Assembly: GCF_018139695.1 (NCBI RefSeq)
Contig: NZ_JAGSOG010000006.1
Location: forward strand, 20,915 to 84,914
Direction: 5' to 3'
Source: Actinospica durhamensis
Lineage (GTDB): Bacteria; Actinomycetota; Actinomycetes; Streptomycetales; Catenulisporaceae
DNA: 64,000 nucleotides
Part shown: positions 9,202 through 18,308 of the stretch, piece after piece
Numbering within the stretch: position 1 is the stretch's first letter
Layout: the number at the start of each line of letters is the position of its first letter
Notes under the pieces: generated by a model
Databases searched by the model: none
What the model was told of the DNA's origin: nothing
What the model saw: the letters and a program-made list of their open reading frames with translations, nothing else
Made by a program: the position numbers and the translations under genes

Positions 9202-9870
9202 TCAATTGGCGATCCCGATGACGCGGTGGATCGTCTCCGGGCGGCCGAGCACATCGAGCATGAGGTGGGCGACGTCGGCGCGGGATATGAACATGCCGGC
9301 GCGGACGTTCTGCTCGTAGGCCGTTCGGTAGGTCCCGGTCAGGCGCGTGTTGAGCAGGCGGGGCGGGCGGGCGACGGTCCAGTCCAGGTCGCTTTCCCGA
9401 AGCGCGTCCTCCATCAGCGCCAGGTCTGCGTAGTGTCGCCGGAACGCGGCCTTGGCCAGTGGAGCCGCGAGGTGCCGCATGAAGAACCCGTCGCCGGGAT
9501 TGTGCCGCGGCGGGTTCGGGCGGCCGGGTGAGGGCACGGTGCCGACCGAAGCGGCGCTGACGACGACGATGCGTCGCACGCCGGCGGCCTGCATCGCCTC
9601 GAGCAGGGCCCGGGTTCCCCGCGAGGCGACGCCCGCCTCGGCGGCGGTTCGCGCACCGAGTCCCGAGAGCACCGCGTCGGCCCCGAGGACCGCCGATCGC
9701 AGCGCCGCCGGATCCGCGGCCGCGAGATCGCTCGCAACTACGCGCACGGGCAGATCGGCGAGTTTGGCCGGGCTGCGTACCACGGCTGTGACCTCGTGGC
9801 CCGCGGCGACGGCCTGGGCGAGGATCTGGCTGCCGACGCCACCGGTCGCAGCCACGACCGTAAGCCGCAT
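9202..9870 (-). CDS. NAD(P)-binding NmrA/SDR-like oxidoreductase
   Basis: The 222-residue cytosolic protein opens with a Rossmann nucleotide-binding motif (VVAATGGVGSQILAQAVAAG) followed by RSPAKL, typical of atypical short-chain dehydrogenases of the NAD(P)H-binding/NmrA-like group. Such proteins act as flavin or biliverdin reductase-like enzymes or as redox sensors; no specific substrate is evident. GAGGAGAG lies just upstream of the ATG at 9870, supporting this start. It converges with the GH95-like gene with 76 bp between, and is transcribed alone. Confidence 0.8.
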   Translation of the reverse strand: MRLTVVAATGGVGSQILAQAVAAGHEVTAVVRSPAKLADLPVRVVASDLAAADPAALRSAVLGADAVLSGLGARTAAEAGVASRGTRALLEAMQAAGVRRIVVVSAASVGTVPSPGRPNPPRHNPGDGFFMRHLAAPLAKAAFRRHYADLALMEDALRESDLDWTVARPPRLLNTRLTGTYRTAYEQNVRAGMFISRADVAHLMLDVLGRPETIHRVIGIAN

Positions 9871-10108
9871 ATCTCTCCTCGGACGGGGTTCGCACAGGTC
9901 TACTGGCCGAAGGCGCCCTCGACGCCCCGACTTTCGAAGGGTACTGCAGCGTATTGCGCATGCTGATGCCCGCGCTCGGGCCCGCGCGGAGGCCGCGGCG
10001 GCACGACGGATTCCCGCTGTTGAAGGGGCTTACTGCGCTACCGTCGAGACGTACCGCCCCGTTCGGCGGCGGTCGGATGCGCGAGCGTCAGCGTGGAGGG
10101 TGCGTACC

Positions 10109-10933
10109 ATGTCCCAGCAGCCGAGTATGCCGGTGTCCCAACAGCCCCAGGCCGTGCCGGAGGCCGCCCGCGCCCGGCTCGAGGGCAGCGCGGCAGACGG
10201 CTTCTTCACCTCGGACCTGTCGGTCAACGAGTTCGTCCTGACCACCCAGACCGGCTTCGAACCGCTCGGCCTGGTCATGGGGACCTCGGTCTACCACGTG
10301 GGCATCCAGCCGACCCGGTGGGGCGTGAGCCAGGAACTGCCCGTGCTGACTCAGGCCATGTATACCGCGCGCGAACTCGCCATGGCCCGGATGACCGCGG
10401 AAGCCGCGGCTCTCGGCGCGGACGGTGTGATCGGCGTGCGGATCCGGCCGGTGCGTCTGGCGTTCTCCGCCGAGGTGCTCGAGTTCATGGCGGTCGGCAC
10501 CGCGATCAAGGCCGGGGACGGTGCTTCGCACCGGACGCCGAGCGGCGCCCCGTTCACCTCGCACCTGTCGGGCCAGGACTTCTGGACCCTGTGGCAGCAC
10601 GGCTGGCTTCCGCGGGCGATGGTGATGGGTACCTGCGTCTACCACGTCGCGCACCTCACCTTCCGCCAGTCCCTGCAGACCTTCGGCGTGAACGCCGAGA
10701 TGAAGTCGTACACGCAGGCGATCTACGACGCGCGCGAACTGGCGATGAGCCGCATGCAGTACGAGGGACGCCAGGTCGGGGCCGGCGGCGTGGTCGGGGT
10801 CAGCGTCGAGGAGAGCACGTGGGCGTGGGGTGAGCACGCCATCGAGTTCTTCGCCCTCGGCACGGCCGTCAGCCGCAGCCACCCGGACCGCACTCCGGTG
10901 AACCCCGCCATGGTCATGCCCCTGACGAACTAG
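10109..10933 (+). CDS. Tandem YbjQ-type (heavy-metal-binding/DUF74) domain protein
   Basis: The 274-residue protein contains two related halves. Residues about 40-140 (GLVMGTSVYHVG ... ARELAMARM ... LGADGVIGVRI ... FMAVGTAIK) and about 155-265 (AMVMGTCVYHVA ... ARELAMSRM ... VGAGGVVGVSV ... FFALGTAVS) each match the YbjQ/UPF0145 pattern. Bacterial YbjQ proteins are usually single-domain and pentameric; here two copies are fused. The start at 10109 is chosen because GGAGGG at 10095-10100 stands eight bases upstream and the product begins with a short Gln/Pro-rich tail. The function of the family is not established; metal binding is only suggested by its name. Confidence 0.8.
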   Translation: MSQQPSMPVSQQPQAVPEAARARLEGSAADGFFTSDLSVNEFVLTTQTGFEPLGLVMGTSVYHVGIQPTRWGVSQELPVLTQAMYTARELAMARMTAEAAALGADGVIGVRIRPVRLAFSAEVLEFMAVGTAIKAGDGASHRTPSGAPFTSHLSGQDFWTLWQHGWLPRAMVMGTCVYHVAHLTFRQSLQTFGVNAEMKSYTQAIYDARELAMSRMQYEGRQVGAGGVVGVSVEESTWAWGEHAIEFFALGTAVSRSHPDRTPVNPAMVMPLTN

Positions 10934-11017
10934 GCGAGAACCCAGTCACGTTCGAAGAGATGATCAATATTCTTCCTTAAGCTTCTCGCGGCATGATCTC
11001 AGGCCTCTTTCAGCGCG

Positions 11018-12517
11018 GTGGCTCAGGCTCGGCGCATGCTGAGGGATGGCGGTTGGCTCGGTCGGCGCTCGTTCAGATCACGGATCACGCTGCTGGTCGT
11101 GGCGGCGGTCGGGCTGTCGGTGGCGATCGGGGCGCTGATCAGCTATCTGGCGATCAGCAGGGCCGTGATGCACCGGGTGGACGACCAGCTCGAGCAGCGC
11201 GCGACCGTGTTCACGGCGTGGCCGCTGGAGATGGTCGCACCGGCCGATCTCGACGCGGGCAGAACGCTGCTGGCGGGTTCCGGCTACCAGGAGTCGCTGG
11301 TCTACGCCGACGGCTCCTCGTACCGGCCGCAGAACCTCGAACTGCAGCGGCTGGGGCCGCAGGGCCAGCCGGGGCAGGTCCTGGCCACCTATCAGGTGTG
11401 GGCTCCGTTCAGCCGGCCCGAGGTCGAGATCGCCGCCGCGCAGAAGGGCGCGTCGCTGCGGACCTTCAGCTACGACGGCGTGGACTACCGCGTCTACGCC
11501 GTCCCCAACGTCTACGGCGCGCAATCACCGGACAACACGCAGCCCTCGGCGCTGGTCTTCTCGACCTCTCTGGCCCCGACCGAATCAAGCCTGAACACGA
11601 TCGCCACGATCTCGATCATCGTCGGCCTGCTCGGCATCGGGCTGGCCACGGCCGCCGGGCTGGCCATCGGGCGCGCGGCTCTGCGACCGGTCGAACGGCT
11701 CTCGCACGCGACCGAGTACATCGCCCGAACCGGCGACCTCAGGCGCCTGCCGGTCAAGGGCGACGACGAGATCGCGCGGCTGACCGGCAACTTCAACACG
11801 ATGCTGGAGGCCCTCGCCCGCTCGCGGGAACATCAGAAGCGCCTCGTCGCCGACGCGGGGCACGAGCTGCGCACGCCGCTGACCTCCATGCGCACGAATC
11901 TCGATCTGCTCGCCCAGGCCACGGCCGTTCCGGACGGCAACCGCCTGCCCGCCGAGGAACGGGCCGCGCTCCTCGACGACGTGCGCGCGCAGATGGAAGA
12001 ACTCTCCGTCCTGATCTCGGACCTGGTCGAGCTCTCCCGCGACGAGCAGCACGCCATCGAAGATCTCGATCTGCGCAACGTCGTCGAGCGTGCCGCCGAA
12101 CGCGTGCATCGGCGGGCACCGGGACTGACCTACGATCTCCGCCTGGAGCCCTGGTACCTGCCCGGCGACGCCACGGCGCTCGAACGCCTGGTGACCAACC
12201 TGCTGGACAACGCGGCGAAGTTCTCACCGCAGGACGGGACCGTCACCGTCACCCTGGCCGACGGGCAGCTGCAAGTGGCGGACCAGGGCCCGGGTATCGC
12301 CGAGCCGGATCTCGCGCACGTCTTCGAGCGCTTCTACCGTTCGCCCGAGGCCAGGTCCACTCCGGGCTCCGGCCTCGGGCTCGCCATCGTGCGGCAGATC
12401 GCCGAGAACCACGGCGGCCGGGTCGCCGCGGCCCGCGCACCGGGCGGCGGCGCACTGCTCGGCGTCTGGCTGCCCGGCAGCCCGGCCCGCCTCCCCACGC
12501 CCGTCGCCGCCGGGTGA
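11018..12517 (+). CDS. HAMP-containing sensor histidine kinase (MprB-like)
   Basis: This 499-residue membrane kinase has an N-terminal membrane helix (about 24-46), an extracytoplasmic sensor region to about 190, a second helix (about 192-215) and a HAMP segment. The dimerisation box ADAGHELRTPLTSMR carries His282, followed by the ATPase N-box (NLLDNAAKF), G1 (DQGPGI), F (FERFYR) and G2 (GSGLGLAIV). The signature resembles the MprB/TcrY group. No response regulator gene is adjacent on either side, which is unusual for this class. The GTG at 11018 has no clear ribosome-binding site; ATG 11036 (493 residues) is an equally possible start. Confidence 0.85.
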   Translation: MAQARRMLRDGGWLGRRSFRSRITLLVVAAVGLSVAIGALISYLAISRAVMHRVDDQLEQRATVFTAWPLEMVAPADLDAGRTLLAGSGYQESLVYADGSSYRPQNLELQRLGPQGQPGQVLATYQVWAPFSRPEVEIAAAQKGASLRTFSYDGVDYRVYAVPNVYGAQSPDNTQPSALVFSTSLAPTESSLNTIATISIIVGLLGIGLATAAGLAIGRAALRPVERLSHATEYIARTGDLRRLPVKGDDEIARLTGNFNTMLEALARSREHQKRLVADAGHELRTPLTSMRTNLDLLAQATAVPDGNRLPAEERAALLDDVRAQMEELSVLISDLVELSRDEQHAIEDLDLRNVVERAAERVHRRAPGLTYDLRLEPWYLPGDATALERLVTNLLDNAAKFSPQDGTVTVTLADGQLQVADQGPGIAEPDLAHVFERFYRSPEARSTPGSGLGLAIVRQIAENHGGRVAAARAPGGGALLGVWLPGSPARLPTPVAAG

Positions 12518-12546
12518 CCGCCGGGTGACCGCCGGGTGACCGCCGG
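12507..12546. repeat. 11-bp tandem repeat across the kinase stop codon
   Basis: Three exact copies of CCGCCGGGTGA (12507-12517, 12518-12528, 12529-12539) and a partial fourth follow one another. The TGA stop of the histidine kinase is the end of copy one. Each copy carries a TGA in a different reading frame. Confidence 0.9.
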
Positions 12547-12856
12547 CACCGGAATTCCTTACCCACCAGTATCCAGAGCGTCGCCCCGCGCCTTGGCCCG
12601 ACCGGCCTGAGCAGCGGTTACACGGCACAGAACAGCCCCGCGGTGATCTGACGCGGGGCTGTTGCGCGTGCCCGCTATGTCCGTGTTCTGGGTGACAGGT
12701 GGCGGCGGCCGGCTCCGGCCTGACGCCACATCAAATAGTTATTTAGGAATTAATCTTGACGCGGCGACGCGGATCCGGCACTGTCTTGACTGCTCCCCGA
12801 ACGCCTGCTCGGCCGGGTGGGAGCTCCTCAGTCAACGACGACGGAGAGTCGAGGGC
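12518..12856. other. Intergenic region between histidine kinase and GH27 gene
   Basis: These 339 bp contain the tail of the 11-bp repeats, the terminator hairpin at 12631-12663 and, at about 12730-12757, an AT-rich patch (tcaaatagttatttaggaat and on) that stands out from the GC-rich surroundings. TTGAC boxes occur at 12756-12760 and 12786-12790, but no good -10 hexamer follows at proper spacing. The patch is the likely promoter/operator zone of the secreted alpha-galactosidase gene. No coding sequence is evident. Confidence 0.5.
12631..12663 (+). terminator. Terminator hairpin after the histidine kinase gene
   Basis: Arms 12631-12642 and 12652-12663 pair perfectly over 12 bp with a 9-base loop. 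The stem is GC-rich with A/T ends and no long T-tract, as is usual in actinobacteria. Confidence 0.7.
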
Positions 12857-15085
12857 ATGTCAGATACGCTCCGCGCACGGCGGCGGCGCTCCCTGCAGAG
12901 CGCGCGGCGATGGACTACGGCGGCGGTGGCCGCCGGGATGGTGATCGCGACGGCGGCTCAGGCCGACGCCGCGAGTGCCGGCACCGCGAAGGTGCAGGCC
13001 GCGTCCACACATACACACGGTTCGGCGGCGGCCAGGGCGGCTGCCGGGCTCGCGGCCGACACCGGCCAGGGTTCGCCCACGTACTACGACAGCGGCCTGG
13101 ACCCGACCCCGTACATGGGCTGGAACACCTACTACGCCCTCGGCGGCGCTCCGACCGAGAGCTCGGTGGAGAACGTCGCGGACTTCCTGCTCAGCAGCGG
13201 CCTGGCCTCCTCCGGCTACGACTACGTCTGGCTCGACGGCGGCTGGCAGGCCTCGACCCCGCGCAACGCGCAGGGGGAGCTGGTCGCGAACCCGACCGAG
13301 TTCCCCGACGGCATCGCGGCATTGGCGGGCTGGCTGCACGCACGCGGCCTGAAGCTCGGCATCTACACCGACGCCGGCGTGTACAACAGCGCCGACTGCG
13401 GCCTCGCCAGCGGCGGCCACTACCAGCAGGACGCGGACGAGTTCGCCTCCTGGGGCGTGGACGCGATCAAGGTCGACTTCCTGTGCGGCATCGCCGAGGA
13501 CATGGATCCCGGTCCGGCCTACGCGCAGTTCAGCCAGGCGGTCGCGCAGTCCGGCCGGAAGATGCTGCTGAACCTGTGCAACCCGCTGACCTCGGACTGG
13601 GGCGAGCCGAACCCGTCCTCCTACGACGCCTGGGACAACTACACCTTCGGGCCGACGCTCGCCGACTCCTGGCGCACGGACACGGACATCGCCTACGGCA
13701 CCCCGACGGCCGGTGAGTTCCCCTACGTCCTGCGCAACATCGACGACAACGAGGCGCATCCGGAGGCCGAGGGCCCGGGCCACTACAACGACCCGGACTA
13801 CCTCCTGCCGATGCGTCAGCTCTCCGGCGGGGGATACGAGCTCGACGAGACCCAGTCGACCTCCCAGTTCGAGATGTGGGCCGAGATGGGCTCGCCGCTC
13901 GTGCTCGGCTCCGACCCGCGGACGCTGCCGACGAGCATGCTCGACGTGCTGGAGAACCCGGAGATCCTGGCCGTGGACCAGGACCCGCTCGACATCCAGG
14001 GCGTGGCGATCGACTCGACCTCCACCGGCACCGTGTACAGCAAGGTCCTGTCGGGCAGCGGACGGCGCGCCGTCGTCCTGCTCAACCGCTCGGACACCGC
14101 GCAGAGCATGAGCGTCCAGTTCGCGCAGGCCGGCCTGAGCGGCAGCGTCTCCGTCCGCGACCTCACCGCGCGCCAAGGCCTTGGCTCGTTCACCACCTCG
14201 TACACGACCACGGTTCCGGCCGACGGCACCGCGATGCTGCTGCTCACCGGCACCGACGCGCTCCCGGGCAGCAGCCTGGGCGGCCAGGCGAGCGCCGATC
14301 CGGCCCTGGTGCACGTGAACGACGCCGATTCCGCGGCGTTCGTGCGCGGCGCCGACGGCGGGCCCGAGGAGCAGACCACGACGAACTCCGGAGCGTGGTC
14401 CGGCACCTGGACCGAGCTCGGCGGCCCGACCGGCGGCGAGATCGTCGGACAGCCCGCGGCCTATGCGAACGCCGACGGATCGCTCGACGTGTTCGTTCTC
14501 GGCACCGACGCGCAGGTCTACCGGAACACGTTCGCCGACGGCGCATGGCAGGGGTGGAGTTCGCTCGGCGGCAGCCTGGCCGACGCCCCGACGGTGGCCT
14601 ACACCGGTCCGAACGCGTGGACCCTGGTCGGTACCGGCACCGACGGACAGATCTGGACGCTGACGGCGACCGGCGGCTGGAGCGCGCTGAGCCCGCCGAC
14701 CGGCCTGTCCGTCTACGGCCGGCCCTCGGCGGTGACGGACGGCACGACCACGTACGTCGCGGTGCGCACCGACGACGACTCGGTCTGGCTCGACACGTCC
14801 AGCGCCGCGGGGCAGTGGTCCGGCTGGACCGGGCTGGGCGGAACCGTGAGCGACAGCCCGACCCTGCTCGAGACCGAGGGCCGTGTCTACCTGTTCGCCC
14901 GGGCTTCGGACTACACGACCTGGGAGGACAACCTGACCTCCGGCTCATGGAGCGGCTGGTTCGAGCGCGCCGAGTTCACCAGTGACGTCTACAACGGCTC
15001 CTTCGGAGCCGCGGCCGGCGACGACGGCCACGCCTGGATCACCTACCGCGGCATCGACGGCCAGGTCCACCTGATCGAGCTCTGA
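12857..15085 (+). CDS. Secreted GH27 alpha-galactosidase with C-terminal beta-propeller lectin-like domain
   Basis: The 742-residue protein begins with a basic N-terminus and a hydrophobic export segment (about 21-39). The GH27 TIM barrel runs from about 80 (TPYMGWNTYYALGG) with nucleophile Asp207 in IKVDFLCG and acid/base Asp312 in YNDPDY; SPLVLGSDPR and EILAVDQDPL are further family marks. A C-terminal all-beta domain ends near 460. Residues about 505-742 hold repeats such as WTELGGPTGGEIVGQPAAY and WSSLGGSLADAPTVAY, a PLL/tectonin-like propeller probably used for glycan binding. It would release galactose from alpha-galactosides outside the cell. The ATG at 12857 is preceded by GAGGG. The importer and GH36 genes follow. 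Confidence 0.9.
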   Translation: MSDTLRARRRRSLQSARRWTTAAVAAGMVIATAAQADAASAGTAKVQAASTHTHGSAAARAAAGLAADTGQGSPTYYDSGLDPTPYMGWNTYYALGGAPTESSVENVADFLLSSGLASSGYDYVWLDGGWQASTPRNAQGELVANPTEFPDGIAALAGWLHARGLKLGIYTDAGVYNSADCGLASGGHYQQDADEFASWGVDAIKVDFLCGIAEDMDPGPAYAQFSQAVAQSGRKMLLNLCNPLTSDWGEPNPSSYDAWDNYTFGPTLADSWRTDTDIAYGTPTAGEFPYVLRNIDDNEAHPEAEGPGHYNDPDYLLPMRQLSGGGYELDETQSTSQFEMWAEMGSPLVLGSDPRTLPTSMLDVLENPEILAVDQDPLDIQGVAIDSTSTGTVYSKVLSGSGRRAVVLLNRSDTAQSMSVQFAQAGLSGSVSVRDLTARQGLGSFTTSYTTTVPADGTAMLLLTGTDALPGSSLGGQASADPALVHVNDADSAAFVRGADGGPEEQTTTNSGAWSGTWTELGGPTGGEIVGQPAAYANADGSLDVFVLGTDAQVYRNTFADGAWQGWSSLGGSLADAPTVAYTGPNAWTLVGTGTDGQIWTLTATGGWSALSPPTGLSVYGRPSAVTDGTTTYVAVRTDDDSVWLDTSSAAGQWSGWTGLGGTVSDSPTLLETEGRVYLFARASDYTTWEDNLTSGSWSGWFERAEFTSDVYNGSFGAAAGDDGHAWITYRGIDGQVHLIEL

Positions 15086-15109
15086 ACCGGGCTTCGCATC
15101 GAACGCCCC

Positions 15110-15138
15110 GGGCCGCGCTCCGCGCGGGATCGCGGCCC
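15110..15138 (+). terminator. Hairpin after the GH27 gene
   Basis: Arms 15110-15117 and 15131-15138 pair perfectly over 8 bp, 25 bp after the stop. It separates the secreted enzyme from the importer operon, but without a T-tract its strength is uncertain. Confidence 0.45.
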
Positions 15139-15193
15139 AGGGCCACCGTCTGCTTTCTTCGGGCACCACCTCACCTTTCACCGGGAGTCATCC

Positions 15194-16480
15194 ATGTCCA
15201 GCTACACCGTTTCGCGTCGCGGCCTGTTGGCCGGAGCGGGGGCCGTGGGCGCCGCCGCCGCGCTCAGCGGCTGCGCGACGGCCACCGCGCCGGCCGGTTC
15301 GACCCAGCAGGGCGGCGCGGTCACCCTCCAGTCGGACCTGTCCTCACCTCTGGCCGAGCAGGCGATGCAGTCACTGGTCGCCGCGTACAGCAAGCAGAGC
15401 AAGTACACCGTGAAGCTCAACACGGTCGCGGCCACCACCTACCAGCCGCTGCTCCCGACGTATCTGACCTCTGCGAACCCGCCGGACATCTACACCTGGT
15501 ACGCGGGCAACGACGCGGACCACTACTCCTCGCAGGGCCTGCTGCTCGACGTCAGCTCCGCCTGGAAGACCATGGACAACTACCAGCCCGCGCTCAAGAC
15601 CCTGAGCACCGACGCGGCCGGCAAGCAGATATTCGTGCCCACCGACTACTACTGGTGGGGTGTGTTCTACCGCAAGTCGCAGTTCGCCAAGTGGGGCCTC
15701 GGCGAGCCGAAGACCTGGTCGGACTTCGTGAACGCGTGCGCGACCATCAAGGCCAAGGGCGCGATCCCGATCGGCCTCGGCGCGGGCACCGGCACCGCCT
15801 GGGTGGCCGCGGCCTGGTTCGACTACCTCAACATCCGGCTCAACGGCGCCGACTTCCACCGGGATCTGCTCCAGGGCAAGCACAGCTTCACCGACCCCAA
15901 GGTGGTCGACGTCTTCACCACCTGGAAGCAGGTGCTGCCCTACTTCGACCCCAACGGCACCGCGGTCAGCTGGCAGGAGGCCTCGAACCAGCTGCTCAAC
16001 GGCAAGTGCGGGATGCTGCTGACCGGCACCTTCTTCGCCGACGCGGTGCCGAAGGGCTCGATCGACGACCTGGACTTCTTCAAGTTCCCGGTGATCGACC
16101 CCTCCGTCCCGGACGCCGAGGAAGCGCCGACCGACGGCCTGTTCGCGAGCTCCAAGACGCACAACGCCGCGGCCGTGCTCGACTTCATGACCTGGATGGC
16201 GACGCCGACGGCGCAGAACCTGTGGACGGCGACCTCCTCCGGCACGGTCATCCCGGCCAACCCGCAGGCCACCGCTCCGTCCTCGGCGCTGGTGCAGAAG
16301 GGCAAGTCGATGCTGGCCGAGGCCGCCCAGCTGACCCAGTTCTTCAACCGCGACTCGACCGACGCGCTGCAGAACACGGCGAACACCGCGCTGATCGACT
16401 TCATCCAGAACCCCGGCAAGCTCAGCTCGATTCTGACGACCTGGCAGTCCCAGGCGGAGCAGGTGTGGAAGACCGCATGA
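15194..16480 (+). CDS. Sugar ABC transporter substrate-binding lipoprotein (Tat signal), probable alpha-galactoside binder
   Basis: The 428-residue family-1 solute-binding protein has a twin-arginine motif (S-R-R-G-L-L at 7-12) followed by a lipobox (LSGC, Cys27), so it is likely exported folded and lipid-anchored. The body shows the usual oligosaccharide-binding features (DIYTWYAGNDADHY, FVPTDYYWWGVFYRKSQF, GLFASSKTHN). Its TGA overlaps the ATG of the first permease. Position between a GH27 and a GH36 alpha-galactosidase suggests raffinose- or melibiose-type ligands; this is inference. GGGAG precedes the ATG at 15194. Confidence 0.88.
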   Translation: MSSYTVSRRGLLAGAGAVGAAAALSGCATATAPAGSTQQGGAVTLQSDLSSPLAEQAMQSLVAAYSKQSKYTVKLNTVAATTYQPLLPTYLTSANPPDIYTWYAGNDADHYSSQGLLLDVSSAWKTMDNYQPALKTLSTDAAGKQIFVPTDYYWWGVFYRKSQFAKWGLGEPKTWSDFVNACATIKAKGAIPIGLGAGTGTAWVAAAWFDYLNIRLNGADFHRDLLQGKHSFTDPKVVDVFTTWKQVLPYFDPNGTAVSWQEASNQLLNGKCGMLLTGTFFADAVPKGSIDDLDFFKFPVIDPSVPDAEEAPTDGLFASSKTHNAAAVLDFMTWMATPTAQNLWTATSSGTVIPANPQATAPSSALVQKGKSMLAEAAQLTQFFNRDSTDALQNTANTALIDFIQNPGKLSSILTTWQSQAEQVWKTA

Positions 16481-17424
16481 CCGTCGCGACAACCGAGGCG
16501 CGACCCGTGACCGCCGCGCTGCGCGCGGCGGTCCGGCCCCGCCGTCCACACCGGCGCGGGCCCTCGCGCCCGTCCCCGCTCATCATCGGGTTCGTCCTGA
16601 TCCCGCTGCTGGTGGAAGCGGTCAGCGTGTTCTGGCCGGCCATCCAGGGCTTCTACATCTCGCTGACCCACTGGAACGGCGTGAACCCGCCGACCTTCGC
16701 GGGCCTGGCCAACTACCGGCAGATGGCCGGCGACCCGGTCTTCCGCAAGGCGCTGGAGGACACCGCGCTGTGGCTGGTGCTCTTCGGCGGGCTGTCCGCG
16801 GCCGGCGGGCTCGGCGCGGCGCTGTTCCTGCAGCGCGAGCGCCGCGGTATCGCGATCTACCGGGCGGCGCTGTTCCTGCCCGTCGTCTTCTCGCTGACGG
16901 CCACCGCGCTGATGTGGCAGACCCTGTACCAGCCGAACGGCGTGCTCAACGGGGTGCTCTCCGCCGTCGGACTCGGCGGCTGGCAGCACGCGTGGCTGGC
17001 GAACCCGAGCACCGCGCTCTACGCGCAGATCGTGCCCGCGCTCTGGCGCGAGATCGGCTACGTCATGGTGCTCTACCTGGCCGGGCTCAAGGGGATCGAC
17101 CCGGCGCTCTACGAGGCGGCCAAGGTGGACGGCGCGTCGGCCTGGCAGCAGTTCCGGAACGTGACCCTGCCTCAGCTGCGCAGCGTCAACGCCGTGGTGG
17201 TCTCGGTGATCATCATCGACTCGCTGCGTTCGTTCGACGTGGTCTGGTCGCTGACCCAGGGCGGGCCCTACAACTCCTCGCAGCTGCTCAGCACGTACAT
17301 GTACCAGACCGCCTTCGTGAACACCGACTTCGGCTACGGCTGCGCCCTGGCCGTGGCGATCTTCGTGCTCGCGTTCGGCGTCATCGTCAGCTACCTGGTC
17401 CGCGCATTCAAGGAGAGCGACTGA
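16477..17424 (+). CDS. Carbohydrate ABC transporter permease (MalF/MsmF type)
   Basis: The 315-residue membrane protein has six predicted helices, an N-terminal basic cytosolic tail, the EAA loop YEAAKVDGASAWQQF and the LTQGGPYNSSQLLSTYMYQTAF segment typical of MalF-side subunits. The start is set by the ATGA overlap with the binding-protein stop (16477-16480). Its stop overlaps the next permease start (TGATG at 17422-17426). It forms the alpha-galactoside importer with its two neighbours. Confidence 0.9.
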   Translation: MTVATTEARPVTAALRAAVRPRRPHRRGPSRPSPLIIGFVLIPLLVEAVSVFWPAIQGFYISLTHWNGVNPPTFAGLANYRQMAGDPVFRKALEDTALWLVLFGGLSAAGGLGAALFLQRERRGIAIYRAALFLPVVFSLTATALMWQTLYQPNGVLNGVLSAVGLGGWQHAWLANPSTALYAQIVPALWREIGYVMVLYLAGLKGIDPALYEAAKVDGASAWQQFRNVTLPQLRSVNAVVVSVIIIDSLRSFDVVWSLTQGGPYNSSQLLSTYMYQTAFVNTDFGYGCALAVAIFVLAFGVIVSYLVRAFKESD

Positions 17425-18308
17425 TGGCCGCCACCGTCTCCCCGGACTCCCTCGCCGCGCGCCCGGCCAGAGCGCGCCGGCCGCTCGGCAAGCGGCTGCG
17501 CACGATCGGGTTCCACACCGGCGCGAGCGCGCTCTCGCTGCTGTGGTTCCTGCCGATCGCGCTGATCCTGGTGATCAGCTTCCGCTCGACCGACGACGTG
17601 CTCGGCAACGGCCTCAACGCCCTGCCGCACTCCTTCGCCCCGGACAACTACAGCGCGGCCTGGTCCGGCGGCGGGATGCAGCAGGCGCTGATCAACAGCG
17701 CGATCGTGAGCGTTCCGGCCGTCGCGCTGACGCTGCTGCTCGCCTCGATGGCGGCCTTCGCGCTCAGCCGCTACAAGATCCCGCTGCGCCGCACGCTGAT
17801 CCTGGTGATGCTCGGCGGCAACCTGCTGCCCCCGCAGATCCTGCTGGTGCCGGTGGCGAAGCTGAGCCAGGTGTTCGGCCTCTACGACTCGCTGCCCACG
17901 CTGATCGCGGTGGAGGTGGGCTTCGGCCTCGGCTTCTACGTGTTCGTGCTGCAGGGCTTCATGCGCACGATCCCGGCCGAGATCCAGCAGGCCGCGCTGC
18001 TCGACGGCGCGGGGGCGTTCCAGATCTACTGGCGGATCGTGCTGCCGCTCACCCGCCCGGCCCTTGCGGCGCTCGGCGCGCTCTCGTTCACCTGGGTCTT
18101 CAACGACCTGCTGTGGCCGATCACGGTGCTGATCACCCAGTCCAAGATGCCGGTCACCCCGGCGCTGCTGAGCCTGCAGGGTCAGTACGTGTCGTACTGG
18201 AACGTGATCGCGGCCGGCTCGGTCATCGCCGCGATCCCGACCGTGGCCGTGTTCCTGCGCTTCCAGCGCCACTTCATCGCCGGCCTGAACCTGGGAGCCG
18301 TCAAGTGA
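17424..18308 (+). CDS. Carbohydrate ABC transporter permease (MalG/MsmG type)
   Basis: This 294-residue permease has six membrane segments. The EAA-loop region is slightly divergent (QQAALLDGAGAFQIYWRIVL), and the RHFIAGLNLGAVK ending is typical of MalG-side subunits. The ATG at 17424 overlaps the preceding stop. The final four bases overlap the GTG start of the GH36 gene (GTGA at 18305-18308), linking import to intracellular hydrolysis. No ATPase gene is present in the operon. Confidence 0.9.
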   Translation: MAATVSPDSLAARPARARRPLGKRLRTIGFHTGASALSLLWFLPIALILVISFRSTDDVLGNGLNALPHSFAPDNYSAAWSGGGMQQALINSAIVSVPAVALTLLLASMAAFALSRYKIPLRRTLILVMLGGNLLPPQILLVPVAKLSQVFGLYDSLPTLIAVEVGFGLGFYVFVLQGFMRTIPAEIQQAALLDGAGAFQIYWRIVLPLTRPALAALGALSFTWVFNDLLWPITVLITQSKMPVTPALLSLQGQYVSYWNVIAAGSVIAAIPTVAVFLRFQRHFIAGLNLGAVK

